Source of the DNA: Ruegeria sp. Alg231-54 | Lineage (GTDB): Bacteria > Pseudomonadota > Alphaproteobacteria > Rhodobacterales > Rhodobacteraceae | Length of the DNA: 64,000 nucleotides | Reading direction: 5' to 3' | Assembly: GCF_900143525.1 (NCBI RefSeq) | Contig: NZ_FREZ01000008.1 | Span: 62,001 to 126,000 of the forward strand | Part shown: positions 8,320 to 17,031 of the stretch, one piece after another | Numbering within the stretch: position 1 is the stretch's first letter | Layout of the letters: each line of letters starts with the position of its first letter | Position numbers and translations under genes: made by a program | The notes under the pieces: generated by a model | Told to the model about the DNA's origin: nothing | The model's database searches: none | What the model saw: only the letters and a program-made list of their open reading frames with translations

Positions 8320-9675
8320 TCAGGTGATGGCCGTGGCCCAGACCGGAGCCGACGTGCCTAGTTTAGGTGCAGGCTTGTTCCAGAACATCTTGGCGTCGCC
8401 AACAGTCAGAGCAGGTTTCAGGCGGTGACCGGAGCCCCAGCCAGAGTCTTCGAGAGCTTGGCTGTAGTCTGACGGGTTGGCACCGGTAATGACCTCTTTC
8501 GTGTCGGACTTGCCGAGAATGGCCAACAACTCGGCCGTGCGTGCGAGAGAGAGCTGACCCAGCATGATAGCGTTCCCCGAGGCAGCCTCAGCCAAGGCGG
8601 ATAGCACAGCGGCGGCCATCAGATAGCCGGTTGCATGATCCAGCGCCTGAACCGGCAATGGTGTTGGTTTATCCGCATTTGCCCAGTCACGGCCTGCATC
8701 CGCTATACCCGCGCTCATCTGAACGAGGCTGTCGAACCCGCGCCGCCCGGCCCATGGGCCTTGCCAGCCATAAGCGTCTAATGTGACTTCGACCCGGTTT
8801 GGGGCCAATTCATCGCGCTTGGCCCTGGTCAGGCCGAGCGCATCCAAAGCACCGGGGCGATACCCGTGGACGAACACATCGGCCTGTGACAGCAACTCTT
8901 GCAGCTTTTCCAAACCTGAGGGCGATTTCAGATCGAGGTAAGTGCAGGATTTACCCAAAGAGATGTCGGGTATGACACCGGGCTCGTCCCAATCGGGCGG
9001 GTCGACACGCAGAACCTCAGCACCAAAACCGGCGAGGGTTCGCGTTGAAACCGGCCCAGCCAGCACGCGCGTCAGGTCGAGGACGCGCAACCCTGCCAAA
9101 GGGCGCTGTGCCGTGGCTTGGGATCGATCTCGCAGTTTGATCTGTCGCGGGCTGTGCCAACCGATCAGTGGATCGCGGGACACGGCCCGACCTTGCGGAT
9201 GCTCTAACCACACTGCCCGGCTGCGCATGGCTGCGGAAACGCCACCCTGGGCCACGATTGCCGATTCCAGCTCGCTGGCGGACCATCGCCGGACCGCTTG
9301 AGAGACCGCGTCCCGATCTGTTTTGACCTCAAGAACCTTAAGTGCCGACGCTCGGTGGCGGGGCAGGTTGGTGTGCAGCCTGATCCAGCCATCCGCAGTC
9401 TGGTAGTCGCCTGCTATCGCATCCCAGAGACTAGGCATCTCCCAACCATTGGGCTTGAAGGAGTATTGATACCAAAGCGAGGCCAACCGGTGATCCACAG
9501 ACACGTCCGGCGCGCTGGGCGACAGGTTCAGCGCCGTCGTCAGACGTGCCAGTTCCTGACCCACCGCGCCAAAAGTTGCCGTCGCCAGTTCAGATACCGC
9601 ATAGACACTGGACCAAGCCCCGGTGCCCGTTTTGCTGTATCCGTCGGTTGCAGGAAGGGCTGAAATCAAACTCAT
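8320..9675 (-). CDS. Family III (CaiB/BaiF-type) CoA-transferase with permuted-looking domain order
   Basis: This 451-residue protein has the family III core in its C-terminal half: RPLAGLRVLDLTRVLAGP from about residue 192, ADVFVHGYRPGALDALGL, RRGFDSLVQMSAG, and LDHATGY containing the likely catalytic Asp. The N-terminal half (about 85-185) looks like the part that normally follows the core, with GWIRLHTNLPRHRASAL, a WSASELE helix and WLEHPQGRAV. It therefore seems circularly permuted or a two-half fusion. The family moves CoA between carboxylic acids. Its ATG overlaps the stop of the permease gene (ATGA), so it is co-translated with a peptide-type ABC importer and probably activates the imported acid or a product of it. 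Confidence 0.82.
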   Translation of the reverse strand: MSLISALPATDGYSKTGTGAWSSVYAVSELATATFGAVGQELARLTTALNLSPSAPDVSVDHRLASLWYQYSFKPNGWEMPSLWDAIAGDYQTADGWIRLHTNLPRHRASALKVLEVKTDRDAVSQAVRRWSASELESAIVAQGGVSAAMRSRAVWLEHPQGRAVSRDPLIGWHSPRQIKLRDRSQATAQRPLAGLRVLDLTRVLAGPVSTRTLAGFGAEVLRVDPPDWDEPGVIPDISLGKSCTYLDLKSPSGLEKLQELLSQADVFVHGYRPGALDALGLTRAKRDELAPNRVEVTLDAYGWQGPWAGRRGFDSLVQMSAGIADAGRDWANADKPTPLPVQALDHATGYLMAAAVLSALAEAASGNAIMLGQLSLARTAELLAILGKSDTKEVITGANPSDYSQALEDSGWGSGHRLKPALTVGDAKMFWNKPAPKLGTSAPVWATAIT

Positions 9676-10826
9676 TGCTGGTATGGATCCAGACTGTCAC
9701 GCAGCCCGTCACCCAGGAAATTGAAGGCCAGCACGATAACGATAATCGGCAGCATCGGGATTGCCGTCCAGGGATAGATCTCGATCGAGGCCAGGTTTTG
9801 CGCGTCGTTCAGCATTACACCCCAGCTGACGGCCGGGGCCCGCAAGCCAAGGCCCAGGAAGCTGAGCGCGGTTTCCCCGAGGATCATGGCCGGTATCGAC
9901 AACGTGGCCGAGGCGATCAGGTGAGACATGAAGTTCGGCAGCAGGTGCTTGCGGATGACACGACCTGAGCTTGCGCCCATCATCTCGGCGGCGCGGACGT
10001 ATTCTTCTTCCCTGAGGGACAGGAATTTCGCGCGCACTGACCGTGCGAGGCCGGGCCAATCGAGAATCCCGAGGATGATCGAGATGATGAAGAAAACAGC
10101 AACCGGGCTCCAGTTTGAAGGCACCGCCGCCGATAGGGCAAGCCAGAGCGGCAGTTCAGGTAGCGAGCGCAAGACCTCGATCACGCGGTTGATGACCCAA
10201 TCGATCTTGCCGCCGAAATACCCGGCGATTGATCCAAAAAAGATGCCAAGGGTGAACGATACCGAAATGCCGATCAGGCCGACAGTCAGCGACAGCTGCG
10301 CTCCATATAGAATGCGGCTGAACACATCGCGGCCCAGACGATCGGATCCCCAAAGGAACAGCGTTGCGCCCTCTGGCGCGCAGAACAGGTGGGTGTCTGA
10401 TTTCACAAGACCTGCAAGCCTGTACTCGGTCCCCTCGCAGAAAAAGCGGATCGGGCGAGGGTCTTCCGTGTCGGGCACAAACTTCCACTGAAAGGTCTCA
10501 AGATCAGCTTCGGCCACGATCGGATAGACATACGGGCCAATGAAGGAGCCATCGTGGAACCAATTGATGCTTTGTGGTGGGGCGTAAAGGTGTTCGCCGT
10601 TTCGTTCATTCGGGCCATAGGGGGCGATGAATCCAGCGAAGGGCAGCATCAGGTAGCAGAACAGCAGGAAGACGCCTGAAATCAAACCCAGCTTATGGGT
10701 TTTGAACTTGCGCCAGACCAGAACCCAGTTGGGTGCGTCCAGATCTGCGCGCTCTAACTGTTGCAGGGCGGCATCTGCGTCGAAAGGTGCATCGTCGACA
10801 AAGCGACCGTCGGTGTGTTTGGTCAC
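9672..10826 (-). CDS. ABC transporter permease, DppC/OppC type
   Basis: This 384-residue inner-membrane protein starts at a GTG that overlaps the upstream permease stop (GTGA). It has one N-terminal membrane helix (about 30-50), an unusually large periplasmic insert (about 55-155), and a C-terminal BPD permease domain of five helices. The cytoplasmic EAA loop is seen as EEYVRAAEMMGASSGRVI. Family members form the channel of peptide/opine/nickel importers with a DppB-type partner, here the adjacent upstream gene. The long insert is shared with YejE-like permeases. Substrate is unknown. Confidence 0.9.
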   Translation of the reverse strand: MTKHTDGRFVDDAPFDADAALQQLERADLDAPNWVLVWRKFKTHKLGLISGVFLLFCYLMLPFAGFIAPYGPNERNGEHLYAPPQSINWFHDGSFIGPYVYPIVAEADLETFQWKFVPDTEDPRPIRFFCEGTEYRLAGLVKSDTHLFCAPEGATLFLWGSDRLGRDVFSRILYGAQLSLTVGLIGISVSFTLGIFFGSIAGYFGGKIDWVINRVIEVLRSLPELPLWLALSAAVPSNWSPVAVFFIISIILGILDWPGLARSVRAKFLSLREEEYVRAAEMMGASSGRVIRKHLLPNFMSHLIASATLSIPAMILGETALSFLGLGLRAPAVSWGVMLNDAQNLASIEIYPWTAIPMLPIIVIVLAFNFLGDGLRDSLDPYQQ

Positions 10827-11851
10827 GCTTCACGCCCCTCGTACCGAATGCGCGGGTCCAACATGACCAGCAAGATATCAGAGATCATGGTGCCGATCAG
10901 GGTCAGCAAGGCCACAAACATCAGAATGAAGGCAGACAGAAATTGGTCTTGGGTTTTGAGTGCGGTCAGCAAGGTCGGGCCAATGGTTTGCAGACCAAGC
11001 ACGACTGAGACCAGTACCGACCCGGATACCATCGACGGCAGCAAGTTCCCGATATCTGCAACAAATGGGTTGAACGCCACGCGCAGCGGGTACTTTGTCA
11101 GCATTCGCGATGGTGCCATACCCTTGGCAATGGCCGTTTCCACATAAGGTTTGCCCAGTTCATCCAGCATGTTCGCACGCAGGCGCTGCATCATGGCAGA
11201 GGCGCCAGATGTGCCAATGACGAAAGTCGGTACGATTAGGTGGACAAGAATGGACTTCAGCTTTTCCCAGCTCATCGGCTGACCTTCGAAGGATGGGTCC
11301 ATCAGGCCGCCGATGGGCAGGTTGAAGTAGCGGTGCCCGTAATAGAACAGGATCAGTGCCAGCAAGAAGTTGGGCGTCGCCAAACCAAGATAGCCAACAA
11401 AGGCCGACGTATAGTCAATCCAGGTTCGCGATTTTGCTGCGGCGAGGACGCCCAGCGGCAGGGCAACGGCATAAACGAACAGGATAGCGGCCAGATTGAC
11501 CACAACGGTTAGCCATAGGGTATCGCCAACGATCTCGGCCACGGGGCGGTCGAATTCAAAAGACCAGCCGTAATTGCCCTGAAGAAGACCCTCAAACCCG
11601 TGCGGTCCGGGCCAGAAGCCCATCCAGACCAGGTACTGTTCCCATATGGGGCGATCCAGAGCATATTCCGCGCGCAGGAATTCAGCCTTGGCAACCCCGG
11701 CGGATTGGCCCGAGGCCTGCAATTCCGCGATCTGATTGCTCAGATAATCGCCGGGGGGCAGGTTGATGATCACGAAGATCAGAACCGACACCACCAGCAA
11801 AGTCAGCAGCATCGTGAAAAAGCGATACACCGCATAGCGCAGCATTACCAT
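10823..11851 (-). CDS. ABC transporter permease, DppB/OppB type
   Basis: The protein has 342 residues. The ATG at 11851 is preceded by CAGGAG seven bases upstream. A second ATG two codons later is possible. The N-terminal helix (MLRYAVYRFFTMLLTLLVVS) is typical of OppB proteins. The EAA loop is ETAIAKGMAPSRMLTKYPLR, and the C-terminus carries the family MLDPRIRYE ending. It pairs with the DppC-type permease encoded directly downstream with a four-base overlap. The binding-protein gene ends 14 bases upstream. Confidence 0.92.
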   Translation of the reverse strand: MVMLRYAVYRFFTMLLTLLVVSVLIFVIINLPPGDYLSNQIAELQASGQSAGVAKAEFLRAEYALDRPIWEQYLVWMGFWPGPHGFEGLLQGNYGWSFEFDRPVAEIVGDTLWLTVVVNLAAILFVYAVALPLGVLAAAKSRTWIDYTSAFVGYLGLATPNFLLALILFYYGHRYFNLPIGGLMDPSFEGQPMSWEKLKSILVHLIVPTFVIGTSGASAMMQRLRANMLDELGKPYVETAIAKGMAPSRMLTKYPLRVAFNPFVADIGNLLPSMVSGSVLVSVVLGLQTIGPTLLTALKTQDQFLSAFILMFVALLTLIGTMISDILLVMLDPRIRYEGREA

Positions 11852-11865
11852 TTAGCTGCTCCTGA

Positions 11866-13776
11866 TTAATCGGCGAAAAAGAATTCGTCGGGGCGGTGAA
11901 TGCCAAAATGTGCGCCGGGCTCCCATGCCCACATGCCCTGCTCGGGCACGTTGCGCAGACGGTTGGACACTACGATAGGTTGCGGCGCGCCGTTCAGAAT
12001 TCCGATGGCAAAAAGCTGGTCAGCGTGGATTTTCAACATCTCGGTCCAGACTGCCTTGCGCTCTTCGTCGGTGGTGGCAACCTCCCAATCATGGGCCAGT
12101 TGCATCAGACGCTCGGCTTCGGGCATGTCAGGCGCTTCACCAACATCGCCGCTGGTCTGATAAAATTGTCCCCATTTGGGCCAGGCCAGAAACACCTGAT
12201 CCGTAGGGGCCAAATATGCGGGGGATGTGTGCGCCTGCGGGATACCGTCATCCCAGCCAAACCATACCGAGGCCATGGTGTTGCCTGAAAATACGCGGTT
12301 GCGCAGAATGTCCCGGTCCAACGGGCGCATGATCAGGTCCACACCGATTTCGCGCCACGTATCCGTGACGATCTGAAGCGCGTTCTCAACCTCTTGCCGT
12401 TCTCCTGCGGTTTCGATGATCAGTTCCATCGGGCGGCCATCCGGCAGCAGGCGAATGCCGTTTTTATCGCGTTCGGCCAGGCCAGCTTCGTCCAGGAGGG
12501 CGTTGGCCATCTCAACGTCATACTGCGCCCAGGCTTTTGCGTTTTTCTCGTCATAGAACGGAGACGCGGGTAAAACGGACATCGCACCGGGATGGGCCAG
12601 CTTGAAATAGAGCGCTTGATTGATGGTTTTGCGGTCGATGGCCAGGGACAGCGCCCGCCGAACACGAACATCGCGCAGAACGTCGCGCCAAACTTCATCC
12701 GAGTAGTTCAGGTTCGGGTAGATCGCGATTTGCGATGCGACACCGGTCTTCCACAGCAAGGTTTTGTAGTCTCCGCCGGCTTCGCCCTTTTTCAGGATAG
12801 ATGCATCGCGAAACGCCAGACCGCGCCCCTGCAGATCAGTTTCGCCAGCATTGGTCTTGGCCGCGACCAAGCCAGCAGCGACGATTTCCATCTCGACGAC
12901 GTCGATATAGGGCAACTGAACGCCGTTGGAATCGATGCGGTGATAATATGGGTTGCGAACGAAATTGTGGCGGATCTTTTTGCCCGAACTTGCATTCAGC
13001 CAAGGCTGCAGCGTCGGGAGTTCGTGGTTGTCGAACTTGTAGAGGTTGTCCAGCTTGTTGTGCAGCGCCGCCCAGCTTTTGACCCGTGCGTCTTCGACCT
13101 GAAAGGCGAGGTCTTCAGCATCTGCGAATTTCTCGTGATACTGTTTGAGGAATTCAGACGGCCGGTAGATGAATGGCGGGCGCGCTTGGGCCAGCGATTG
13201 CAGAAAATCAGGATTTGGGTTTTCCCACTCAAAGACAATAGTTGTCTCATCCGGGAAGGTCACGGTTGGCGTTTTACCTTCAACAATCAGGAAGTCAGGT
13301 GGGCCAGAAGGGCTGAGCATTTCATTGTTGGCAACGTCTTCCCACCAATAACGAAAGTCTTCGGATGTGAACGGCGATCCATCGGACCACTTGTGCCCGT
13401 CACGCAGATGCAGTGTGAACTTTCGATTACCTTCGTTTTCATAGGACTCCAGCAGATCAGGGACGATTTCGTAGTTTCCGTCAAACCCAACCAGTCGCGC
13501 ATAACCGTAGACGACCATCTGGCGGATGTCTTTTGACCGGGTCACCATTGTGCGAAGCGTGCCGCCAGGGGCACCAAACTCGCGGCCTTTGGCTGCCAGA
13601 TCCACGATTAGAGGTTCGCCTGGCAGGCGCTCTGCGACCGGCGGCAGGTTCCCGGCGCTGACCTCGGCTTTCCAGAATTCGCTTTCTTGAGGGGTCGGTG
13701 TTCCTGCCGTGGCGGGCAGGACCAAAGTGGCGACCAACGTGGCAGCCAGAATAAGCGGGCGAGTGGTTTTAAACAT
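11866..13776 (-). CDS. Extracellular solute-binding protein family 5 (peptide/opine type)
   Basis: This 636-residue periplasmic protein has a clear signal peptide (MFKTTRPLILAATLVATLVL, cleavage after about residue 24). The SBP_bac_5 fold is shown by a typical FTLHLRDGHKWSDGSPFTSE segment around residue 130 and RRALSLAIDRKTIN near 385. It binds peptides or other small ligands for the two permeases encoded downstream. Its start lies inside the last eight bases of the upstream ATPase gene, indicating coupling. It is longer than DppA (about 535 residues), closer to YejA-like proteins; ligand not predictable. Confidence 0.92.
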   Translation of the reverse strand: MFKTTRPLILAATLVATLVLPATAGTPTPQESEFWKAEVSAGNLPPVAERLPGEPLIVDLAAKGREFGAPGGTLRTMVTRSKDIRQMVVYGYARLVGFDGNYEIVPDLLESYENEGNRKFTLHLRDGHKWSDGSPFTSEDFRYWWEDVANNEMLSPSGPPDFLIVEGKTPTVTFPDETTIVFEWENPNPDFLQSLAQARPPFIYRPSEFLKQYHEKFADAEDLAFQVEDARVKSWAALHNKLDNLYKFDNHELPTLQPWLNASSGKKIRHNFVRNPYYHRIDSNGVQLPYIDVVEMEIVAAGLVAAKTNAGETDLQGRGLAFRDASILKKGEAGGDYKTLLWKTGVASQIAIYPNLNYSDEVWRDVLRDVRVRRALSLAIDRKTINQALYFKLAHPGAMSVLPASPFYDEKNAKAWAQYDVEMANALLDEAGLAERDKNGIRLLPDGRPMELIIETAGERQEVENALQIVTDTWREIGVDLIMRPLDRDILRNRVFSGNTMASVWFGWDDGIPQAHTSPAYLAPTDQVFLAWPKWGQFYQTSGDVGEAPDMPEAERLMQLAHDWEVATTDEERKAVWTEMLKIHADQLFAIGILNGAPQPIVVSNRLRNVPEQGMWAWEPGAHFGIHRPDEFFFAD

Positions 13777-15541
13777 GGCATCGTACCTTATGGCCGGGCT
13801 CCATCTCTACCAGTGAGGGTATCACGGAGTCCGTAAATCGGAAGGTGTCATCCCAACTGTCTGGTGAACCAGCGCCCAACGCAACCAGTTTAAGGTCGAT
13901 GGGCCGATTGATGTCGGGTTCTGGTTGGGCGGCAATCAGCGCCTTGGTGTAAGGGTGTCGGGGGTTATAAAACAGCGTCTCGGGCGGGGCCTGTTCGACG
14001 ACAAGACCCCGGCGCATCACGGCCACTTCGTCGGCAATGCGCGCCACAACCGCAAGGTCGTGAGAGATGAACAGGTAGGACAGGTTCAACCGGTCCTGCA
14101 GGTTTTCCAGCAAGGTCAGGATCTGTTCCTGAACCGATACATCCAGTGCCGATGTTGGCTCGTCACAGACAATCAGCTGTGGGTCCAGCATCATCGCCCG
14201 CGCAATCGACAGGCGTTGCCGTTGCCCGCCGGAAAAGGCGTGTGGATAGCGTTTGAGCATATCACCATTCAGTCCCACACGCTGCAGCATCTCGACTGCT
14301 TTGTCCCGCTGTTCGGCGGTCGAACCAATGGAGTGGATTTCCAAAGGCTCGGTCAGCGCGTCTTGAATGCGCATCCGCGGACTGAGAGAGCTGTACGGGT
14401 CCTGAAACACCATCTGCGCCTTTCGTTGAAAGGCCGTGCGCTGAGAGCGGTTCATGTGGTGCACAGTGATCGGGTCTTCGCCCGGAGCGGTACGAAACAG
14501 AACCTCGCCACCCGGATCGGGCAGTTCCGCGCCAAGGGCGATCCGAGCGGCCGTTGTTTTGCCCGAGCCACTTTCGCCGACGATTGCCAGTGTTTTGCCG
14601 CGGGCCAATTTCAGATCTACACCTCGGCAGGCATGGATCAGCTTGTCCCCCTGCCAGCCCCTGCTGGACCGCATAGTGTAGGTCTTGGACACCCCCTTCA
14701 TCTGTAGAATGAGGTCATCATCCGGCATAGGCAGCCCGACCGAATCCTCGTCGGGAATTGCAGGGGCCGCGTTGAACAATTGTTGTGTGTAGGGGTGCGC
14801 CGGGGCGCTTAGGATCGGGGCGGCTGCCCCTGCCTCCATCACGCGACCCTTGTGCATGACAACGACCTGTTCTGCCATATTGGCAACCACACCAAGATCG
14901 TGCGTCACAAGGATCAGGGCCATTCCTGTCTCGCGCTGTAGTTCTTTGATCAGACCAAGCACTTGCGCTTGTGTCGTTACGTCCAGCGCGGTCGTCGGCT
15001 CGTCCGCGATCAGCAGTTCTGGCCTGGAAACCATGGCCATCGCAATCATGGCGCGCTGGCGCATGCCGCCCGACAACTCGAACGGGTAAGAATCATAGGC
15101 GCGCTGCGGATCAGGAAAGCCCACGCGTTCGAACTGGGTCAGGACCTCTTTGCGGGCCTGCGCCTCGGACGCGCTCCGATGCAGCCACAAGACCTCGCTG
15201 ACCTGATTGCCGATCTTGTGCAACGGGGACAGCGATCGCATCGGTTCCTGAAAAATCATCGAAATCCGATTGCCGCGAATGTCACGCATCTGTCGCTCGC
15301 TGATCTTGGTCAGATCCTCGAAGCCTTTCGAATCGTTCAGGGTAATCGTGCCACTGCGGATTTGCGCGGCACGTGGAAGAATGCGCAATGCCGCCCGGCA
15401 CGAGATGGTTTTTCCCGACCCGGATTCGCCAACAAGAGCCAATGTCTGCCCGGCCTCGACATCAAAGTTGACACCTTTGACAACTGAGTCGCCCGCACCA
15501 AAACCGATGCTGAGGTCTCTGACGGACAACAACGCAGTCAT
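13769..15541 (-). CDS. ABC transporter ATP-binding protein, fused double ATPase (DppD-DppF type)
   Basis: This 590-residue protein holds two complete ATPase domains. Domain 1 has Walker A GESGSGKT (38-45), signature LSGGMRQR and Walker B LLIADEPTTALD. Domain 2 has GESGSGKTT (about 327), SGGQRQR and LIVCDEPTSALD. Each is followed by the oligopeptide-transporter C-terminal extension (HPYTQQL and HPYTKALI). It energises the importer encoded by the next three genes. It is the first gene of a five-gene leftward operon. The promoter should lie in 15542-15774, where a 20-bp dyad is found. Confidence 0.94.
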   Translation of the reverse strand: MTALLSVRDLSIGFGAGDSVVKGVNFDVEAGQTLALVGESGSGKTISCRAALRILPRAAQIRSGTITLNDSKGFEDLTKISERQMRDIRGNRISMIFQEPMRSLSPLHKIGNQVSEVLWLHRSASEAQARKEVLTQFERVGFPDPQRAYDSYPFELSGGMRQRAMIAMAMVSRPELLIADEPTTALDVTTQAQVLGLIKELQRETGMALILVTHDLGVVANMAEQVVVMHKGRVMEAGAAAPILSAPAHPYTQQLFNAAPAIPDEDSVGLPMPDDDLILQMKGVSKTYTMRSSRGWQGDKLIHACRGVDLKLARGKTLAIVGESGSGKTTAARIALGAELPDPGGEVLFRTAPGEDPITVHHMNRSQRTAFQRKAQMVFQDPYSSLSPRMRIQDALTEPLEIHSIGSTAEQRDKAVEMLQRVGLNGDMLKRYPHAFSGGQRQRLSIARAMMLDPQLIVCDEPTSALDVSVQEQILTLLENLQDRLNLSYLFISHDLAVVARIADEVAVMRRGLVVEQAPPETLFYNPRHPYTKALIAAQPEPDINRPIDLKLVALGAGSPDSWDDTFRFTDSVIPSLVEMEPGHKVRCHV

Positions 15542-15694
15542 GCGGGTTTTCCACCCGTTCGTCCGTGGTTCGACATCGGCGTATTCAACTCCCTGTGTTT
15601 TTTGACTTAGTCTCGCGCGGTTGTGCCTGTGTAGTCAAACCCGTTCTTGGGCCGAATTGTCGCGAAAATGTGAAACTTAGGCCAATTTACCTAC

Positions 15695-15714
15695 ACAAAT
15701 CCTTGAGGATTTGT
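15695..15714. promoter_or_regulatory. 20-bp perfect dyad, candidate operator between divergent operons
   Basis: Two 9-base arms, ACAAATCCT and AGGATTTGT, are exact reverse complements separated by TG. The site sits between the leftward ABC-importer operon (start 15541) and the rightward methyltransferase gene (start 15775). The surrounding AT content is raised. No T-run follows, so an operator for a dimeric regulator is more likely than a terminator. The regulator is not known; the TetR gene at 20988 is one candidate. Confidence 0.5.
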
Positions 15715-15774
15715 CATCACATGCGGTGTCGGCCCCAAATCACGAGCTGACTGATATCAAGGAGAGATTTCCCC

Positions 15775-16272
15775 GTGACCGACAACCAAAGCCGCTTGGA
15801 TCTGTTCATCGACCGCATGGTGTCCCAACGGACCTGTCTGGATTTTGCCATCGCTCAGACCAAAGGGATGCCAGGACCGGTGTTCGAACTGGGGTTGGGC
15901 AATGGGCGCACCTATCATCACATGGTGCAGTATATTTCAGGTCGACCTGTCTATGTATTCGAGCGCGCCGTGGCGTCGCATCCGGATTCCACGCCGCCCG
16001 AAGATCGGGTGATCTTGGGGGATGTGCGTGAAACACTACCGGCCTCGGTGGATCGGTTCGGAGCCACAGCCAGTCTGATCCACGCGGATCTGGGTGGCCA
16101 CAACCGCAAAAAGAACGACGACTTCGCCAGATTTGTCTCACCATTGATCGAGCCGCTATTAGCCGAGGGTGGTTTGATGGTGTCCAGCGACCGGATGTAT
16201 TTCGATACCTTGACCGAAGTGTCCCTTCCTGAAGGGGCCGTCGAGGGGCGCTGTTTCATTTATCGCCGCTGA
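15775..16272 (+). CDS. Class I SAM-dependent methyltransferase-like protein
   Basis: This 165-residue protein starts at a GTG with an AAGGAGA ribosome site nine bases upstream. The segment VFELGLGNGRTYHHM (about 36-50) is the SAM-binding motif I of Rossmann methyltransferases. A later IHADLGGH (about 100-107) fits the small Methyltransf_17-type family, which keeps only the N-terminal half of the fold. It is followed 17 bases later by a GST gene and probably forms a two-gene unit with it. Substrate is unknown. Confidence 0.72.
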   Translation: MTDNQSRLDLFIDRMVSQRTCLDFAIAQTKGMPGPVFELGLGNGRTYHHMVQYISGRPVYVFERAVASHPDSTPPEDRVILGDVRETLPASVDRFGATASLIHADLGGHNRKKNDDFARFVSPLIEPLLAEGGLMVSSDRMYFDTLTEVSLPEGAVEGRCFIYRR

Positions 16273-16289
16273 CAGGGTGGGAGAACCTG

Positions 16290-16919
16290 ATGCTTTTTTA
16301 TGATTGTTCCACGGCCCCCAACCCACGGCGCGCGCGCATGTTCATTGCCGAAAAGGGTTTGGATATCGAAACCCGAGAAATCTCGATCGGCAAAGGTGAA
16401 CAACTCAGTGACGACTTTCGCGCGGTGAACCCCAATACAACGGTTCCGGTGCTGGTGACGGATGAGGGCAGCGCGCTAACTGAGAATCTAGGGATCGCCG
16501 CCTATCTTGAGGCGCGGTTTCCTGAGCCACCTTTGATGGGCCGAACTCCGGATGAAAAGGGGCAGGTTCTGATGTGGAACAGCATTGTCGAACAGCGGGG
16601 CGGCGCGCCTGTAGCCGAGGCGTTGCGGAATACACATCCAGCCTTTGCTGACAGGGCAATTCCGGGTCCGGTGAATCACGCGCAAATCCCGGAACTGGCG
16701 CAGCGCGGTTCAACTCGCGTTGACCATTTCTTTTCGCTTCTGGAACAGCGACTGAGCGAAAGCGCGTTTATCGCAGGTTCAGATTTCACTCTGGCTGACA
16801 TTTCCACCTTTGTCTTCGTTGACTTTGCCCGCGTGATCAAAAAGCGAATTCCGCAAGAAAACACAGCCACTTTAGCGTGGTTTGATAAGATCGCTTCCCG
16901 TCCCAGCGCACAACTTTGA
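16290..16919 (+). CDS. Glutathione S-transferase family protein
   Basis: This 209-residue protein has a thioredoxin-fold N-terminal domain with STAPNPRRARMFIAEKG, the VPVLVTDEG cis-Pro region and the TENLGIAAYLE glutathione-binding turn. The all-helical C-terminal domain has FTLADISTFVFVDFA. These are standard GST landmarks. The ligand may be glutathione conjugation or a disulfide/dehalogenation role. It follows the methyltransferase-like gene and is closed by a likely terminator hairpin just past its stop. Confidence 0.9.
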   Translation: MLFYDCSTAPNPRRARMFIAEKGLDIETREISIGKGEQLSDDFRAVNPNTTVPVLVTDEGSALTENLGIAAYLEARFPEPPLMGRTPDEKGQVLMWNSIVEQRGGAPVAEALRNTHPAFADRAIPGPVNHAQIPELAQRGSTRVDHFFSLLEQRLSESAFIAGSDFTLADISTFVFVDFARVIKKRIPQENTATLAWFDKIASRPSAQL

Positions 16920-16920
16920 A

Positions 16921-16946
16921 AACTGCCGCACCAAGGCGGTTTCTTG
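16921..16946 (+). terminator. Probable terminator after GST gene
   Basis: A 7-bp stem (AACTGCC / GGCGGTT, one G-T wobble) with a 7-base loop follows the GST stop directly and runs into TCTTGG. The T-tract is short, so strength is doubtful. Confidence 0.45.
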
Positions 16947-17031
16947 GTAGGCGCAGAACTGTACAGAAATGTCTAGACAGATGTGAACAGTGCCTCTAGC
17001 GTCCCTCGTGAGACATGCAGGGGAGCGCAGG

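Noticed and set aside
12592..13536. 314-codon plus-strand open frame inside the binding-protein gene
   Set aside because: Antisense to a clear SBP_bac_5 gene; composition and lack of start signals mark it as a shadow.
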